From Laccaria trichodermophora (taxonomy: Eukaryota; Basidiomycota; Agaricomycetes; Agaricales; Hydnangiaceae), in NCBI GenBank assembly GCA_018417955.1, contig JACTVC010000003.1, forward strand, positions 2,170,001-2,234,000: a DNA stretch of 64,000 nucleotides, written 5' to 3'. This document shows positions 34,641 through 45,232 of the stretch, in pieces. The translations under genes and the position numbers were made by a program. The stretch's first letter is position 1; every line of letters begins with the position of its first letter. Below the pieces are notes generated by a model. The model did not search any database. It saw only the letters and a program-made list of their open reading frames with translations, and had not been told where the DNA came from.

Positions 34641-35850
34641 ATGAGTCTACACTGAAGGGAATTGAGCCACAGGAAGGTCTTGGGCAGAGTTTAGCATAAG
34701 TTCAAAAAACACAAAATTACAAACAGATGTACCTCCACAAGGGGTCAACGGATTCATAAGTGGTTTGTTGGAGCATTTTTGAGATGTGAAGTAGTGTCCA
34801 AATGAGTCCCCATTGAAGGAAATTGAGCCATAGGAAGGTCATGGGCAGAGTTCACCATAAGTGCAAAAACATGAAAATACAAACAGCCATACTTCCATGA
34901 AGGGATGGCGGATTCGTAGATGGCTTGTTGGAGCATTTTTGGGACATGTAGTAGTATCAAAACAAGTTTACACTGAAGGGAATTGAGCCACAAGAAGGTC
35001 CTGGTCATAGTTTATTATAAGTCCAAAAAACATGAAAGTACAAATAGAAGTACCTCCACGAGGAGTTGACAGATTCGCAAACAGTTTCTTGGAGCATTTT
35101 TGGGATGTGAAGCACTATCCAAACAAGCCTACATTGAGGGAAATCGAGGCACAGGAAGGTCTTGGGCAGAGTTTAGCAGAAGTGCAAAAACATGAAAGTA
35201 CAAATAGATGTACCTCCACCAAGAGTTGACGGTTTCATAAACGGTTTGTCGGAGCGTTTTCGGAACGTAAAGTAGTATCCAAACAAGTCTAAGTTGAAGG
35301 AAATCGAGGCACAGGAAGGTCTTGGGCAGAGTTTAGCAGAAGTGCAAAAACACGAAAATACAAATAGATGTACCTCCACGAAGAGTTGACGGTTTCGTAA
35401 ACGGTTTGTCGGAGCGTTTTCGGGACGTAAGGTAGTATCCAAATGAGTCTACGTTAAAGGAAATCGATGCACAGGAAGGTCTTGGGCAGAGTTTAGCAGA
35501 AGTGCAAAAACACGAAAATACAAATAGATGTACCTCCACGAAGAGTTGACGGTTTCGTAAACGGTTTGTCGGAGCATTTTTGGGACGTGAAGTAGTATCC
35601 AAACGAGTCTACGTTGAAGGAAATCGAGGCACAGGAAGGCCAAGCTTGGGCAGAGTTTAGCAGAAGTGCAAAAACACGAAAGTACAAACAAACATACCTC
35701 CACGAGGAGTTGACGGATTCGTAAACGGTTTCTTGGAGCGTTTTCGGGACGTGAAGCACGATCCAAACGAGTCTACGTTGAAGCGAATCGAGCCACAGGA
35801 AGGTCCTGGGCAGAGGTTGGCATTAGGGCAAAAAGACGAGTCACGGCATT
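34640..35850 (-). repeat. 160-bp satellite array, 8 units
   Basis: The marker AGGAAGGT(C/T) lies at about 34671, 34832, 34992, 35153, 35313, 35473, 35633 and 35797, giving periods of 160-161 bp; the last is 164 because of a short CCAAGC duplication. Units are more alike toward 35850. Each unit on the minus strand begins GGAGGTACATC or GGAGGTATGTT. The similarity of units 5-8 suggests recent homogenisation. The open frames inside the array are a by-product of the repeat. Confidence 0.9.
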
Positions 35851-35852
35851 GC

Positions 35853-35928
35853 CCGAAAATGACGTACTTCCTTTGCGGGCTACCTTCAAAATGCAAGGTA
35901 GCCCGCAAGGGAAGTACGTCATTTTCGG
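35853..35928. repeat. Foldback hairpin H4 (34-bp arms, one mismatch)
   Basis: Arms 35853-35886 and 35895-35928 with one mismatch. It is bracketed by a second, outer inverted repeat GAGTCACGG (about 35839) and CCGTGACTC (about 35934). The 160-bp satellite runs left of it in one direction and right of it in the other. Confidence 0.9.
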
Positions 35929-35984
35929 AAATTTCCGTGACTCAACTTGTGAGTCATTAGCGGAATAATCACCATTATGCTCAC

Positions 35985-36330
35985 AACTTCTCAGTACCTT
36001 CCTGCCATCCGTTTCGCTTGAGCGTGGACTCGATTCAATACCTACACATTCCACGAACAAGCTCCACAAAACCGTTTACAAAACAATCAACTTCTCATGG
36101 AGGTAAGTAGGTTTGTATTTTCGCTTTTTTGCCTTATGCTCACCAATTGTTCAGTACCTTCCTGTGGTCCATTTTGCATGAGCATTGACTTGATTCAATA
36201 CCTACACATTCCACAAACAAGCTCCACAAAACCATTTACAAAATGGTTGAGTTTCCATCCAGGTAAGTAGGTTTGTATTTTCGCTTTTTTGCCTTGTGCT
36301 CACCAACTGCTCAGTACATTCCTGTGGCCT
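35985..36330 (+). repeat. 160-bp satellite, forward units
   Basis: GGTAAGTAGGTTTGTATTTTC at 36103 and 36263 (period 160), preceded by a partial unit from about 35985. The opposite orientation to the 34640-35850 array is clear from TACCTTCCTG reading forward. Confidence 0.8.
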
Positions 36331-36584
36331 GTTTCACCTGAGCATGGGCTCATTTGCACAAGTTGTCATGACCTCAATTGTTGTACCGTCAATGTAAACA
36401 AGTTGAGTTGCATGAACATGAAAATAGAGGCAATACATTCATTCATCAGAGTCTGGAAGCTAAATAGAGCAATGTATCAGCCACAACCTACATCAATGAC
36501 AACCTGGATAGGGCTAAAAGACAATAATAATCAAGGAATGGTCAAGTAGACTAGGAAAGTCATGTAGGCGAACCAAGCAGATGA

Positions 36585-36700
36585 TCGTGGGAAGAAATCA
36601 CTTTCGTGGGAGAAAGTCAAATTTCAGCGTTACCACACTGAAAAAAGTCTCGAGATCCTGGGTAATAAACGAGTCTCTTCGTAAACTCAGAGGACTCGTA
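36585..36700 (+). repeat. Right-end sequence, copy of 4053-4172
   Basis: GGGAAGAAATCACTTTCG to CTCAGAGGACTCGTAA. It differs from the 4053-4172 copy at only a few positions. In both places it follows forward 160-bp satellite units, so satellite plus this end form one element type. Confidence 0.7.
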
Positions 36701-37960
36701 ACATGTGTGAGGGGTCAGGCTATCAGGTATATTCCCTATTTAATGGATTCTACATATGCACATCACAGTAGTCACACTTAGGTTATATTGTGTTTTAGTC
36801 ACACCTCTTATGCATCTTCTCTGTTTCCACTTGCATATAAGAGTATTGTCTTCATGACTCTTTATCAAGCTTAGTGAAGGAATAGAGTGACAAGGTCAGC
36901 TGTAAATTGTGACTCTCTGTCTTTGCATGCTCATAATTTTTCCCTTCCCTATACATTCTGGCAGGATCCTGCTAAACCTTTCTGCAGCATTCTGGGAAAG
37001 GTGAGTACAGCTATAGTTGTGACATTCCAGAGCATAAGTAGCTACTCACTTAGCTTGATTCTGCAATACTCTTAGATTCAAAACTTCTCACAAGGTCTTC
37101 ACACCATAATGCAAACCATCAAATCCTCCTTAGCTTGCCAGACACTTATATTGTTATCTATAAGAACCTCATCTCACTCCACTAACTTGTAATTAGTTCT
37201 TGCATCATGCTTGTCCTCTACCACCACTGCATCTATTGCTCTCAGGTGTGTTATTGTAGTTCACTCTGATAGCCAAGTGGTGTTGTGTATTATCAGGTCA
37301 CTGACATTAGTACAAGTGTCAGCACAGTTTATCAGAGCAGGTCTTATCAGATCTGCAGTATTATCCCTTCCTGCATCTGTATCCAACCACTCATGGATTT
37401 CCCAAGAGGTAGCAGAGTTACAGTGTTTTGTGCTGCTATTTGCATAATGAAGTTTAAAAATCATGTTTGTAGGTATTGTATTGTGACCCTCAAGAAGTAA
37501 GAGACCAGTTACACCCACCAAGGGCTGTAATGTCTAGCACTGATAGATGTTGCTCATCATGGCAAACAATGATCTGTGCCTGCATCTCATCTGATATCTG
37601 AGGCACCATGAGAGTTGAGTTTGAGAGATTCAAAATGCCCAAAGCACTTACATCTCAGCCTGATGCATGACAATCTGTGACGAAGATACAAAATCAAATA
37701 TGATCTTCATGATTTTGATGTGCAAACAGGAATGCAAAGCACTGTAGCTTTGGATTTTTGGAGCAATCTCAAATCTTGCTAAAATATGCCTACATCTAGT
37801 CTCTTTCCCTCATTCTTCCTCTCTTTGGACTGAGCTGCAAGCTCAGTCACAGCTCAGTCTTCACATGCTTGCCATACCACTTTCATTGACAGCTCCCATA
37901 TTTGATGCACAGATAATCCATTACACTATACAGAATTTTACCAGAATACAATCAGAATAA
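36701..37960. other. Spacer, no gene seen
   Basis: No supported gene. There is weak codon-like structure around 37200-37450 but no splice pattern that yields a convincing protein. Confidence 0.4.
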
Positions 37961-37974
37961 AATAGGGAGAGTGG

Positions 37975-38200
37975 TGATGATGGGGTATTGTATACATGGT
38001 CTGTGCACAGTTCCTAATATAGTAATGAATGAAAATATAGCCAAAAATAAAAAAAGAAATCCACATGATGTAAATGGTTGTTGATAATGTTGATGTACTA
38101 TTTACTTGGTCTGTGCATGTTTCAAAATATGGTAATTAGTAAAAATATAGCCAGAAAATCAGATAAAAAAGATAAAAATATGTGACTATAGTTTCATCTC
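37975..38200. repeat. Third minisatellite type (left part)
   Basis: Two units of about 120 bp: TGGTCTGTGCA, then TTTCNTAATATRGTAAT, ATATAGCCA, AAAATCAGA, then TGTTGATAATGTTGATGTA. The same units continue at 62430-62950, beyond the retrotransposon insertion. Confidence 0.7.
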
Positions 38201-38224
38201 GTATGCATTATATAGTTGTTCATA

Positions 38225-38405
38225 TTGTGTATCATGTGATACAGTCATATGATATGACATGTGACATAATCATGTGATAATAAAGTCATGTGACATTGTC
38301 AGGTGATATAATAGTCAGGTGACATTCATCAGGTGATGTGGTCATGTGACATATCAAATGATGTATCATGTGATACAACCATGTAATCCAGTCATGTGAT
38401 ATCTT
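38225..38405. repeat. Dense TCATGTGA-type repeat
   Basis: About 15 copies of (T)CATGTGA(T/C) or TCAGGTGA in 180 bp, at irregular 8-18 bp spacing. It ends 40 bp before the outer retrotransposon. Confidence 0.8.
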
Positions 38406-38448
38406 TTTCTAGCCAGTAAGAGATTTTGGCACTTATGGCATCACTACT

Positions 38449-38816
38449 TGTGAAACCGAAGGGCTGATCGGGACTTCTCGACGAAGGCGTGAGTGCGAGA
38501 TGGCGGCGGAGAATATTCGGGGTACGCGGGAGAGTGTTTGCAACGTGGTGCCGCGAGGCGATACCACGTTGAGGATATCCTGTGACCCAGGAACTGGGGC
38601 ACAGTCACCCGGCGCAGGACTCTTGTATCCCGGAGGGGAGGCATATGGCTGCCTAGCCGTACAGAAAGGGTGTGACTCCGTCCACATGTAATATATAATG
38701 TGGTTGCAAAGTGAGTATATTTGTTGAGAACGCAACACTATACAGAGTTGAAACAAATATATGTAAATACGATGGTTCTAGGTCAGGCAAGAAGTATATA
38801 CTACCACGCCGTTACA
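38449..38816 (-). repeat. 3' LTR of outer element
   Basis: TGTGAAACCGAAGGG to GCCGTTACA, 368 bp. Differs from the 61924 LTR at six positions, all CpG against TpG or CpA. Confidence 0.95.
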
Positions 38817-38831
38817 AAGCCCCCCCGTGAG
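38817..38831 (-). other. Polypurine tract of outer element
   Basis: AAGCCCCCCCGTGAG on the plus strand, that is a G7 tract plus CTT on the minus strand, directly against the LTR. The expected priming site for plus-strand DNA synthesis. Confidence 0.7.
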
Positions 38832-39373
38832 CTTGGAGCATCGTCTTGCGTTTCAATTTACTTCATCCTCCTCTTTGGCCTTCCCTGCTATTCATTTTTC
38901 AAAGTTACACAATCATAACATTCAGAGGTTGAGGATCCTTTATGGTTGTTGGATTCTTAGGCTGCATGGGCTCGCCTCCATTCGCTCAGTAGGTTCTCTG
39001 ATGTTCGTGACAGGAGAGGAAATCAGGAGAAATTGACAGGTGGAGGGGGTAATTCGAGCAGAGGTCTCATTGTTTTACAGTCAGTAGCGATGTGATCTTG
39101 ACCAGGGCAAGCAAAATATATGCGGCTTTATGAGCAGGACTGTTTGGAGGTCTCGGGGACTTAGGCTGCGACGTCCTAAGGTCTCTTATTCCCAGACCAT
39201 ATTTTGTGTATAGCCTGAGGGATACCGCATATGTTATCTTCACGTCCATGGGTAGCAGGACGTTATGCAGTAATAATAAGGTCGCGAGAGTATAGTAGCT
39301 GATGCCAGTAGAGGGGTGACTAGCATCTTGAAGCTAGTGGGCGAAGGGAACATGCATGGGTGGACTCGTAGGT

Positions 39374-40317
39374 TTAGATGGCGAGAGGCAGGAGATCTTT
39401 TGGAAAGAGGAGAACAGCGCCTATGACAGAAGAGAGGGGAAGGAAATAAGGAGTGATTTCTGCCATAGGAAGGGAGGGTGGGTAGATCACAACGTCTAGT
39501 GAGTACAAATAGATTTGGTGGTTGACAACTAAATCGTGGAGAAGGGTACCAAGCTTGGCAATGGTGTTCCGACAGGAGCGAGGTACGACGCGAGTTGCAA
39601 GATCGTCAAAGTCCTTGAGCTTGGTGGTTGGTTCTGTGAGTTGACAGTGATCCAATCGCCAGGACTCTTGTCGCAGATGTAATATCGTTATGAGCTCGTG
39701 CAACATTGGAAGGACTTGGCCCGTGATGAGTTGGTTGCTCATTGTCTTCACGACGCAGCATTAAGTGGAGCGGGATGGACTCTAAAGAATTTGCACTGTC
39801 AGGATCATCCATCGGCTCATTATTGGACTCCTCTCTGCAAGGTGAGGCTTCATCTTCTGCTACATCTTGACTATTTGGGACAGGAGGCAGCCCAATGCAG
39901 TTTGGAATTGTTTCAATTATTGTAGCTTCAGGACTTCCGGGCAAGCTTGCTGCAGCAGGTTCCGATTCCCATGTCCGAGCGGCGGAATGGCGAGTCGCGC
40001 TCTCCATTAGGTCTTCCATTTTCTCGTCAAGGTCATTCATACAGTCAGATTTGAAATAGAAATTTACACTTCTGGTATATTGTGAAACCATATGGCGCTT
40101 CGTGACTTCTTGATGTTGTCTCGCGCACAAGATGGCAGTGGAGAAGACGTGGAGTACTCGAGAGAGAGAGGAGGGTGTGGAAGCGAGGCTTGCCTTCACG
40201 CTAGAGTGTTCCAGTGCAGAGCAAGGTGTCTTGTGGGAGAAGGAGAGTTCTTTCATTCTGGAAGGGGGAACTCCCGTCTCTAGGTTCACCATTTTAGGTC
40301 GCACCCTATCATGAATC
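39374..40317 (-). pseudogene. Outer element: 3' end of the long coding region
   Basis: Minus-strand piece from the MITE leftward, in two frames. It contains MKELSFSHKTPC, RHSAARTWESEPAAASL and DSANSLESIPLHL. These align with the last 200 residues of the inner 3407-codon frame (MKELPFPHESLHP, RHPAARSWEPEPPAARSL, DSAISLESLLLDL). So the coding frame once ran to the same point in both copies. A frame change separates the last piece. Confidence 0.6.
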
Positions 40318-40325
40318 CAACTTAG

Positions 40326-41140
40326 CACTAGTAGCTGCACTCTACATCGATGTATTTATGGCAGCTGCCATGGCAAAACTTGATCAGCTACCGTGAGGGA
40401 ATGAAATGAAATTTCATTGATTCACGGCACCCATTTCATTCAAAATGATTCATTCTGTTTCATTGATTCACGGCAACTGTTTCATTCATTTCATTTCATT
40501 GATTCACGGAAATTACTTCATTTTTCATTTCATTCCACCATGGCAACTGTTTCATTCATTCCTTTATTGTTAGAGCTGGGAAAATTATTATGTAATTGAT
40601 GTAAAATATTAAAGTGCCTTATTTGGCAACAGTATGCCTATCTTGTTATGTATTTGAGCCTCAAATGCAAAAGTACTCCCATATGGCCTCCCACACCACT
40701 GCAGTAGGGCACAACACATATCAGGCATAATTGTATATTATTTCCTTATTTAGGTGTGTATTAAAACATCGAAATTGTTGCCTGAAAGATTGAAACAAAA
40801 ATGAAATAAAGAATGAAACAAAATTTCCATGGTAAGAATGAAACAAAGAATGAAATAGTTGCCAGGAATGAATGAAACAGAATAAATTTCATTCTTCCTG
40901 GTAGGAATGAAGAAAGGATTGAAATGAAATGGAATGAAACAAAAACGATTTCATTCTCCACGGCAATGAATGAAAAAAAATGAAACAGTTGCCGGGAATG
41001 AATGAAACAGAATAAATTATCTCAAATGAAACAGGTGCCGTGAATGAATGAAAACTTAGCATTTCATTCATTCACGGTAGCTGATCAAGTTTTTTTATGG
41101 CAGCTGCCATAACTACATCATGTAATTGGCAGCTACCAGT
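40326..41140. mobile_element. hAT-type MITE (815 bp) inside outer element
   Basis: Flanked by the 8-bp direct repeat CAACTTAG at 40318-40325 and 41141-41148. Ends CACTAGTAGCTGC and GCAGCTACCAGT are inverted with a one-base offset. Inside these, ATGGCAGCTGCCAT and AAACTTGATCAGCTACCGTGA (about 40357 and 40377) recur inverted near 41095 and 41080. The centre is A/T-rich with many ATGAAA/TTTCAT runs and CACGGCAACTGTTTCATT in both orientations. No ORF is credible. The inner element lacks this insertion at the equivalent site. Confidence 0.85.
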
Positions 41141-41148
41141 CAACTTAG

Positions 41149-42849
41149 TCGGGTGCACCATCTCTTAACTAGGTTCGGATAAACTCCTCCTGAGTACGGT
41201 TGTATGTGGTGGTCACGATCCGAAATAAATTCATTCTCCTTTGGAGTTTCCTTCGATGACAGACCCTCGGAATTCCAAACCGGATCGAGCAAGACCGCGG
41301 AATCAGGCAAGTTTAAATGGCCTCCTAATATAGCTAATATTTCACAGTTACCGGTGCTCCAGCCATTGAACCAGGCGTCAGTTCTGGTGGCAAGGTCGAT
41401 TGAGATCTCTAGAGCAGTGTGTAGGTCACGCTTAAGAGAATGGCCCTTGCAAATAACTGGGAGATTTTCTTTCAAGCCCGTCGTTCTTGAAGTTTCGATA
41501 TGTGCTTGTTCGCATCTAAGGCCCTTTTGAACCTTCGTTGTCCAGTCAACGGCGAACGGATGTTGTTCACAGTATAGGAAGGAATTTGTGTCCTCTGAAG
41601 AGGGCACTGTCAGGCGAATTCCTTTGCTCCACGAGGTGCTGTATAGTGGTTTGGGTGAATGGTGCTCCTTGCAGTGGCGATCCGTTCTCTTGTCTGTTTC
41701 TTGATCCGTCCGTAACGGCCAGTCCGCGTAAAGGCTGTCGTAGGCGCTCCCTGCATTGGGGACAGAGAGAGCATGTATATTGGTGATATGAATGAACCTA
41801 GAGGGGTAGACCACTATTACTGGTATAGTCACACAACACTGTTCTCTGGAATTCGGTCGATCTGTCATTATATCCAGCATAACGGCATAGATTCGTTGTG
41901 AAGGAGTTTGTGCGAACTTTAGGAGTGGGGAGCTCTTCGAGGTTTCAGGAGGATTCATTCTAATTTTCTGATAAGCATCATGAATAACAAAGTATGCTTT
42001 AACGCTGATGTTCAGGGTAGGGCAGCAGCGCCATCCTTGTAGTCGCACTATCACATAGCAGCGTGGTTCAGCGAGTGTACTCCGAGTTTCGGTTTTGTAT
42101 GATATCCGGTGTAGCACTAAATTATTCCTTGATTTGGGTGTGAATGGATGGGTCCTCCATCTAACAACCATATAGTATAACAGAAGACCGTCGTGCTTTC
42201 TTCGTAAACGGTTCACGAACATAATCGTCTTTTCGATGAAACGACTTCTTGCATAATGAGGGACCAAGGATTCGTTCGTTTTGTATGTTGATACCTTGCG
42301 CCTGATCGGATCAACGGTTACAGGTAATTTTGATCGCTTCGCCCAGTCCTCGTCTATCGGCATATCGGTGGACTGTTGTATCACTGAATTGATAAAGCTC
42401 TTGGTCCTCGACATGTCCTTGAATTCGTCCTTAACTACCTTCGCCGAATCAGGAAGATTTTTGCACTTTCCTGGCTTCGAGTCGGCTGCGAGTAGTCTGC
42501 TGCAAACATCTAGGACTTGGCTGTCATTGGTGTCTTCCCATCGCCTCGTGCGGTGAGAAGCCTTAGGAGCAGTGGTTACCCTGAACATTTTGTCTTCCAC
42601 TCCTTGGGCTACATTATGTCTTATGGCGTCTCGTTCTATGGGTGCGCCATCATTATTCAATGGAGAGTCAATTCCATGTTCAGGGTCACGGCGAATAGCA
42701 GAGCTAGCCCCCCAAGCGACTAATCGTCGATTAACCCTTATATAGTCTCGCGCCCATCCTAGGGCTGCGTGGTCGATGATAAAGGTGGTTTCCTTCTCTT
42801 TATAGTAGATTTCTGTCGATGTAAATGTCCACCTCCCTGAGGCAATCAC
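41149..42849 (-). pseudogene. Outer element: RNase H / integrase-region relic
   Basis: Open for 569 codons before the MITE end. Early on it reads TFTSTEIYYKEKETTFIIDHAALGWARDYIRVNRRLVAWG. This corresponds to the Gypsy RNase H tail in which TDHAAL-WAR and NRRLAAWG are characteristic. The Gypsy RNase H metal-binding residues elsewhere are not evident. Further on, YAVMLDIMTDRPNSREQCCVT and VIVVYPSRFIHI may be the integrase core start, weakly. The frame matches the inner element position for position but with many changes. Confidence 0.6.
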
Positions 42850-42942
42850 TCATCCTATACACTTGACGGCTTTGACTGGCGTAGCCCCCCATTCGTTCGT
42901 TAGATTAACTTCGCATTGCTCCTTGAGTAGCTTATCTACCAG

Positions 42943-45033
42943 TCAGGGTGTTTTGTTACCAACCTCCCATACTCCTCGTTGTAGTTCGATTCTTGGGGCC
43001 AAGTTCGAAGCGCTCGTATATAACCTGTAGGATTTATTCACTATCGGGGGCTCTGGCCTGAGGTCATTCATGCGAGTATCCTTAGTTGGTTCCAGGGTGA
43101 TTTCTGGATCCGCGCTCCACTGTCGTTCTACAACCTCGTCTAGGAGGTCAGTCAGGGGAGCCGCGATCATAGAGTAGGAAGGAACGTGATTTGAGAAATG
43201 GATGACCGTTTCAAAGGGTATCGGCAGCTGGGTCATTGACGTAGAAAGAGTAAGGGCCAAGACAGCTTGAACTTTCTCAAGTGTTAGTTGTCCTAATCGT
43301 GAGGATTTTTGTCTTAGCGGCAACACGCTTGAGTGACTCCCATAGCCTTTCATGGGGCTCGGTAAGAAGAATCCCGATGAGGCCACAACTCTTAACACCT
43401 TGTCTGAGCAGATTGAATGTCCCTTCCCGTCTTCCGAATAGGTTACGAGGTCGAATGTGGATAACCATAGGGATATGAGGTCGAGCAGTATTTCTTTGAT
43501 CCACTGAAGTCCCAAGCGACATCGAAAAACGGTTCGTTCCTTAGTGTCTTCAGCAGTTTCGAGTTGGGTGAACCCTGTCAGGATATCTAACGAAGACACT
43601 TGAGGTTCCAGAAGTCCCCCTAGGCTAGCAAGAGGATTAATGGTTCCGGCCTTGAACCAAACTTTCAAGAGCAGTCGACCTATAGCTTTAAGTTTAACTG
43701 AGTGTGCTCCGTTCGTGGGCTTAAAGGTCGATTGAATATCACATAGCAGCAGGATCTGAACTTGCGCTTTTATGTGTCTTAATCTATCATTCACTCTGCA
43801 GGCTGCAACGTCTCTGCGCCACGCTTTGTGCGATCTTCCTCTAAACTCGGGAAACGTTTTGGGGTCGAGGTTAACAAGGGCTGCAGTCTCCGGTCCCCAG
43901 GGGAAGCCATCCTTGGATCGACCATCATGCTCTGGGGCGGCCGCTATCGGATACCCCAACATTTTACTCCGGAGTCCTTGAGGCTTATCGGTCACACCAT
44001 CCAGGCCATGTAAGCGTTCTTCGTCTCGAGGTTTGTCCATAGTAACGCTTGAGTCAGGCAGATATCCAACTACTTCCCCCCCTAGGACAAGCCGTGGGAC
44101 GGGACTGACATTGGTGGTGGTCAAGGAAGAGGCAATCGTGATGTCTTGACCCTTTGTGTCTAAGATAACATTAGATGGCTGGATGGACGCATCGTTCGAA
44201 GCCACGAATTCCATGTGCGGTTTCACACTAACGTTAGGTCTTGCACAAGCTACAGCTTTCCTATGGATGAAGAACCCCATGGTATATGCTACTAAGATTT
44301 CAATTGCTATATTGTTGTTCCCAGCTGTGGCAGCGGATTTTACGCGCTCAAATAGCTCTCGGTGCTCAATGATGAACCTAGCGATGCTTGGTCTGCTTGC
44401 GGCCTGGAAATCCCCAACAGGTTCCATCGTTTTCGCAGGAATTCGTTTCAAAACCGCAGTGACTAGAGGTGATCCCTTGTTTTCCCTTTTTCCGTGACAT
44501 CTAATTCTTCGTCTGTCATGGCGAGGGGCAAGCGCTCGACGATAAGTCGCAACCGGTAACACTTCGATCTGATCAATATCTTCATACATTTTGATGATGA
44601 TCATATTGCTTTTTATAGCGGCAAACGCTTCCTTAAGATCGTCCCGAGTCGTACATACTACTCGCACGGGCACGCGAAGCCTGTCTGCTTCACCATTCTT
44701 GTCGTGATTTGATCCTTCATGAGCCTTATGAATGACATTCCAGGGAATGTTACATTTCCCGGAAGGCGGACAATCCCGATGGATGTGCTTGGAGTGGGCG
44801 TTAATGCACTCCTTGCCCAGCGGGTCAGGACATACGTCAAAACCGTCCGGTTCGATGGTCGCTTCCTTCCTTGTTCTATCATGCGTAAATTCCTTGCTAC
44901 TAGTCACGGTTTTAGGCCCCCCGGTCCAGGACAGCTGGTCGAAGGGCTTGGCCTCAGTATTGCTAGCGAGGCTCATGTATCTCTCCTTAACTATTTCCTC
45001 ACCATGGGTGTAGGATCCTTGTTCGTCTTCCAT
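42943..45033 (-). pseudogene. Outer element: zinc-knuckle and reverse-transcriptase relic
   Basis: Open for 696 codons. ECINAHSKHIHRDCPPSG is a degenerate CCHC knuckle (second Cys lost; C-x2-A-x3-H-x4-C). FTQLETAEDTKERTVFRCRLGL recalls the RT palm start. LEKVQAVLALTLSTSMTQL and YSMIAAPLTDLLDE recall the RT thumb/connection of Gypsy elements. The YxDD catalytic box is not seen where expected. A stop-bearing stretch separates it from the next piece at 42849. Confidence 0.6.
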
Positions 45034-45232
45034 ATTACTAGTCTCTGCATTCGTTGCATTCGTGGCATGTAAATGGTTATTACTGTAGTATGATTTAGGT
45101 TTCTTGTAGTACTCGACCTGTAGCCAGGAAGCCGATAACCCTTTACAAATTTGGTAGGCTAGTCGTGGAATCCGTAGAGTAAAATCGGAGACTTCCTTAT
45201 CGAAGCTGTAAGTTCGGTTTAGAGCACATTCT

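Noticed and set aside
34640..35850. CRISPR-like array
   Set aside because: The whole 160-bp unit repeats without unique spacers, and the genome is eukaryotic.
34754..35908. Several open frames of 80-105 codons with similar text (RNRQLFVEVHLFVFSC)
   Set aside because: They follow the 160-bp satellite. The period is not a multiple of three and the frames shift unit by unit, so they are by-products of the repeat.
38433..38756. Open frame inside the LTR, repeated at 47266-47619, 58548-59069 and 61844-62231
   Set aside because: It lies in the LTR and recurs only because the LTR does. There is no protein-like signature, so it is not listed as a gene.
40417..41071. Short Ser/Phe/His-rich open frames at the MITE centre
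   Set aside because: Low-complexity TTTCATT sequence inside an element with inverted ends. Not coding.
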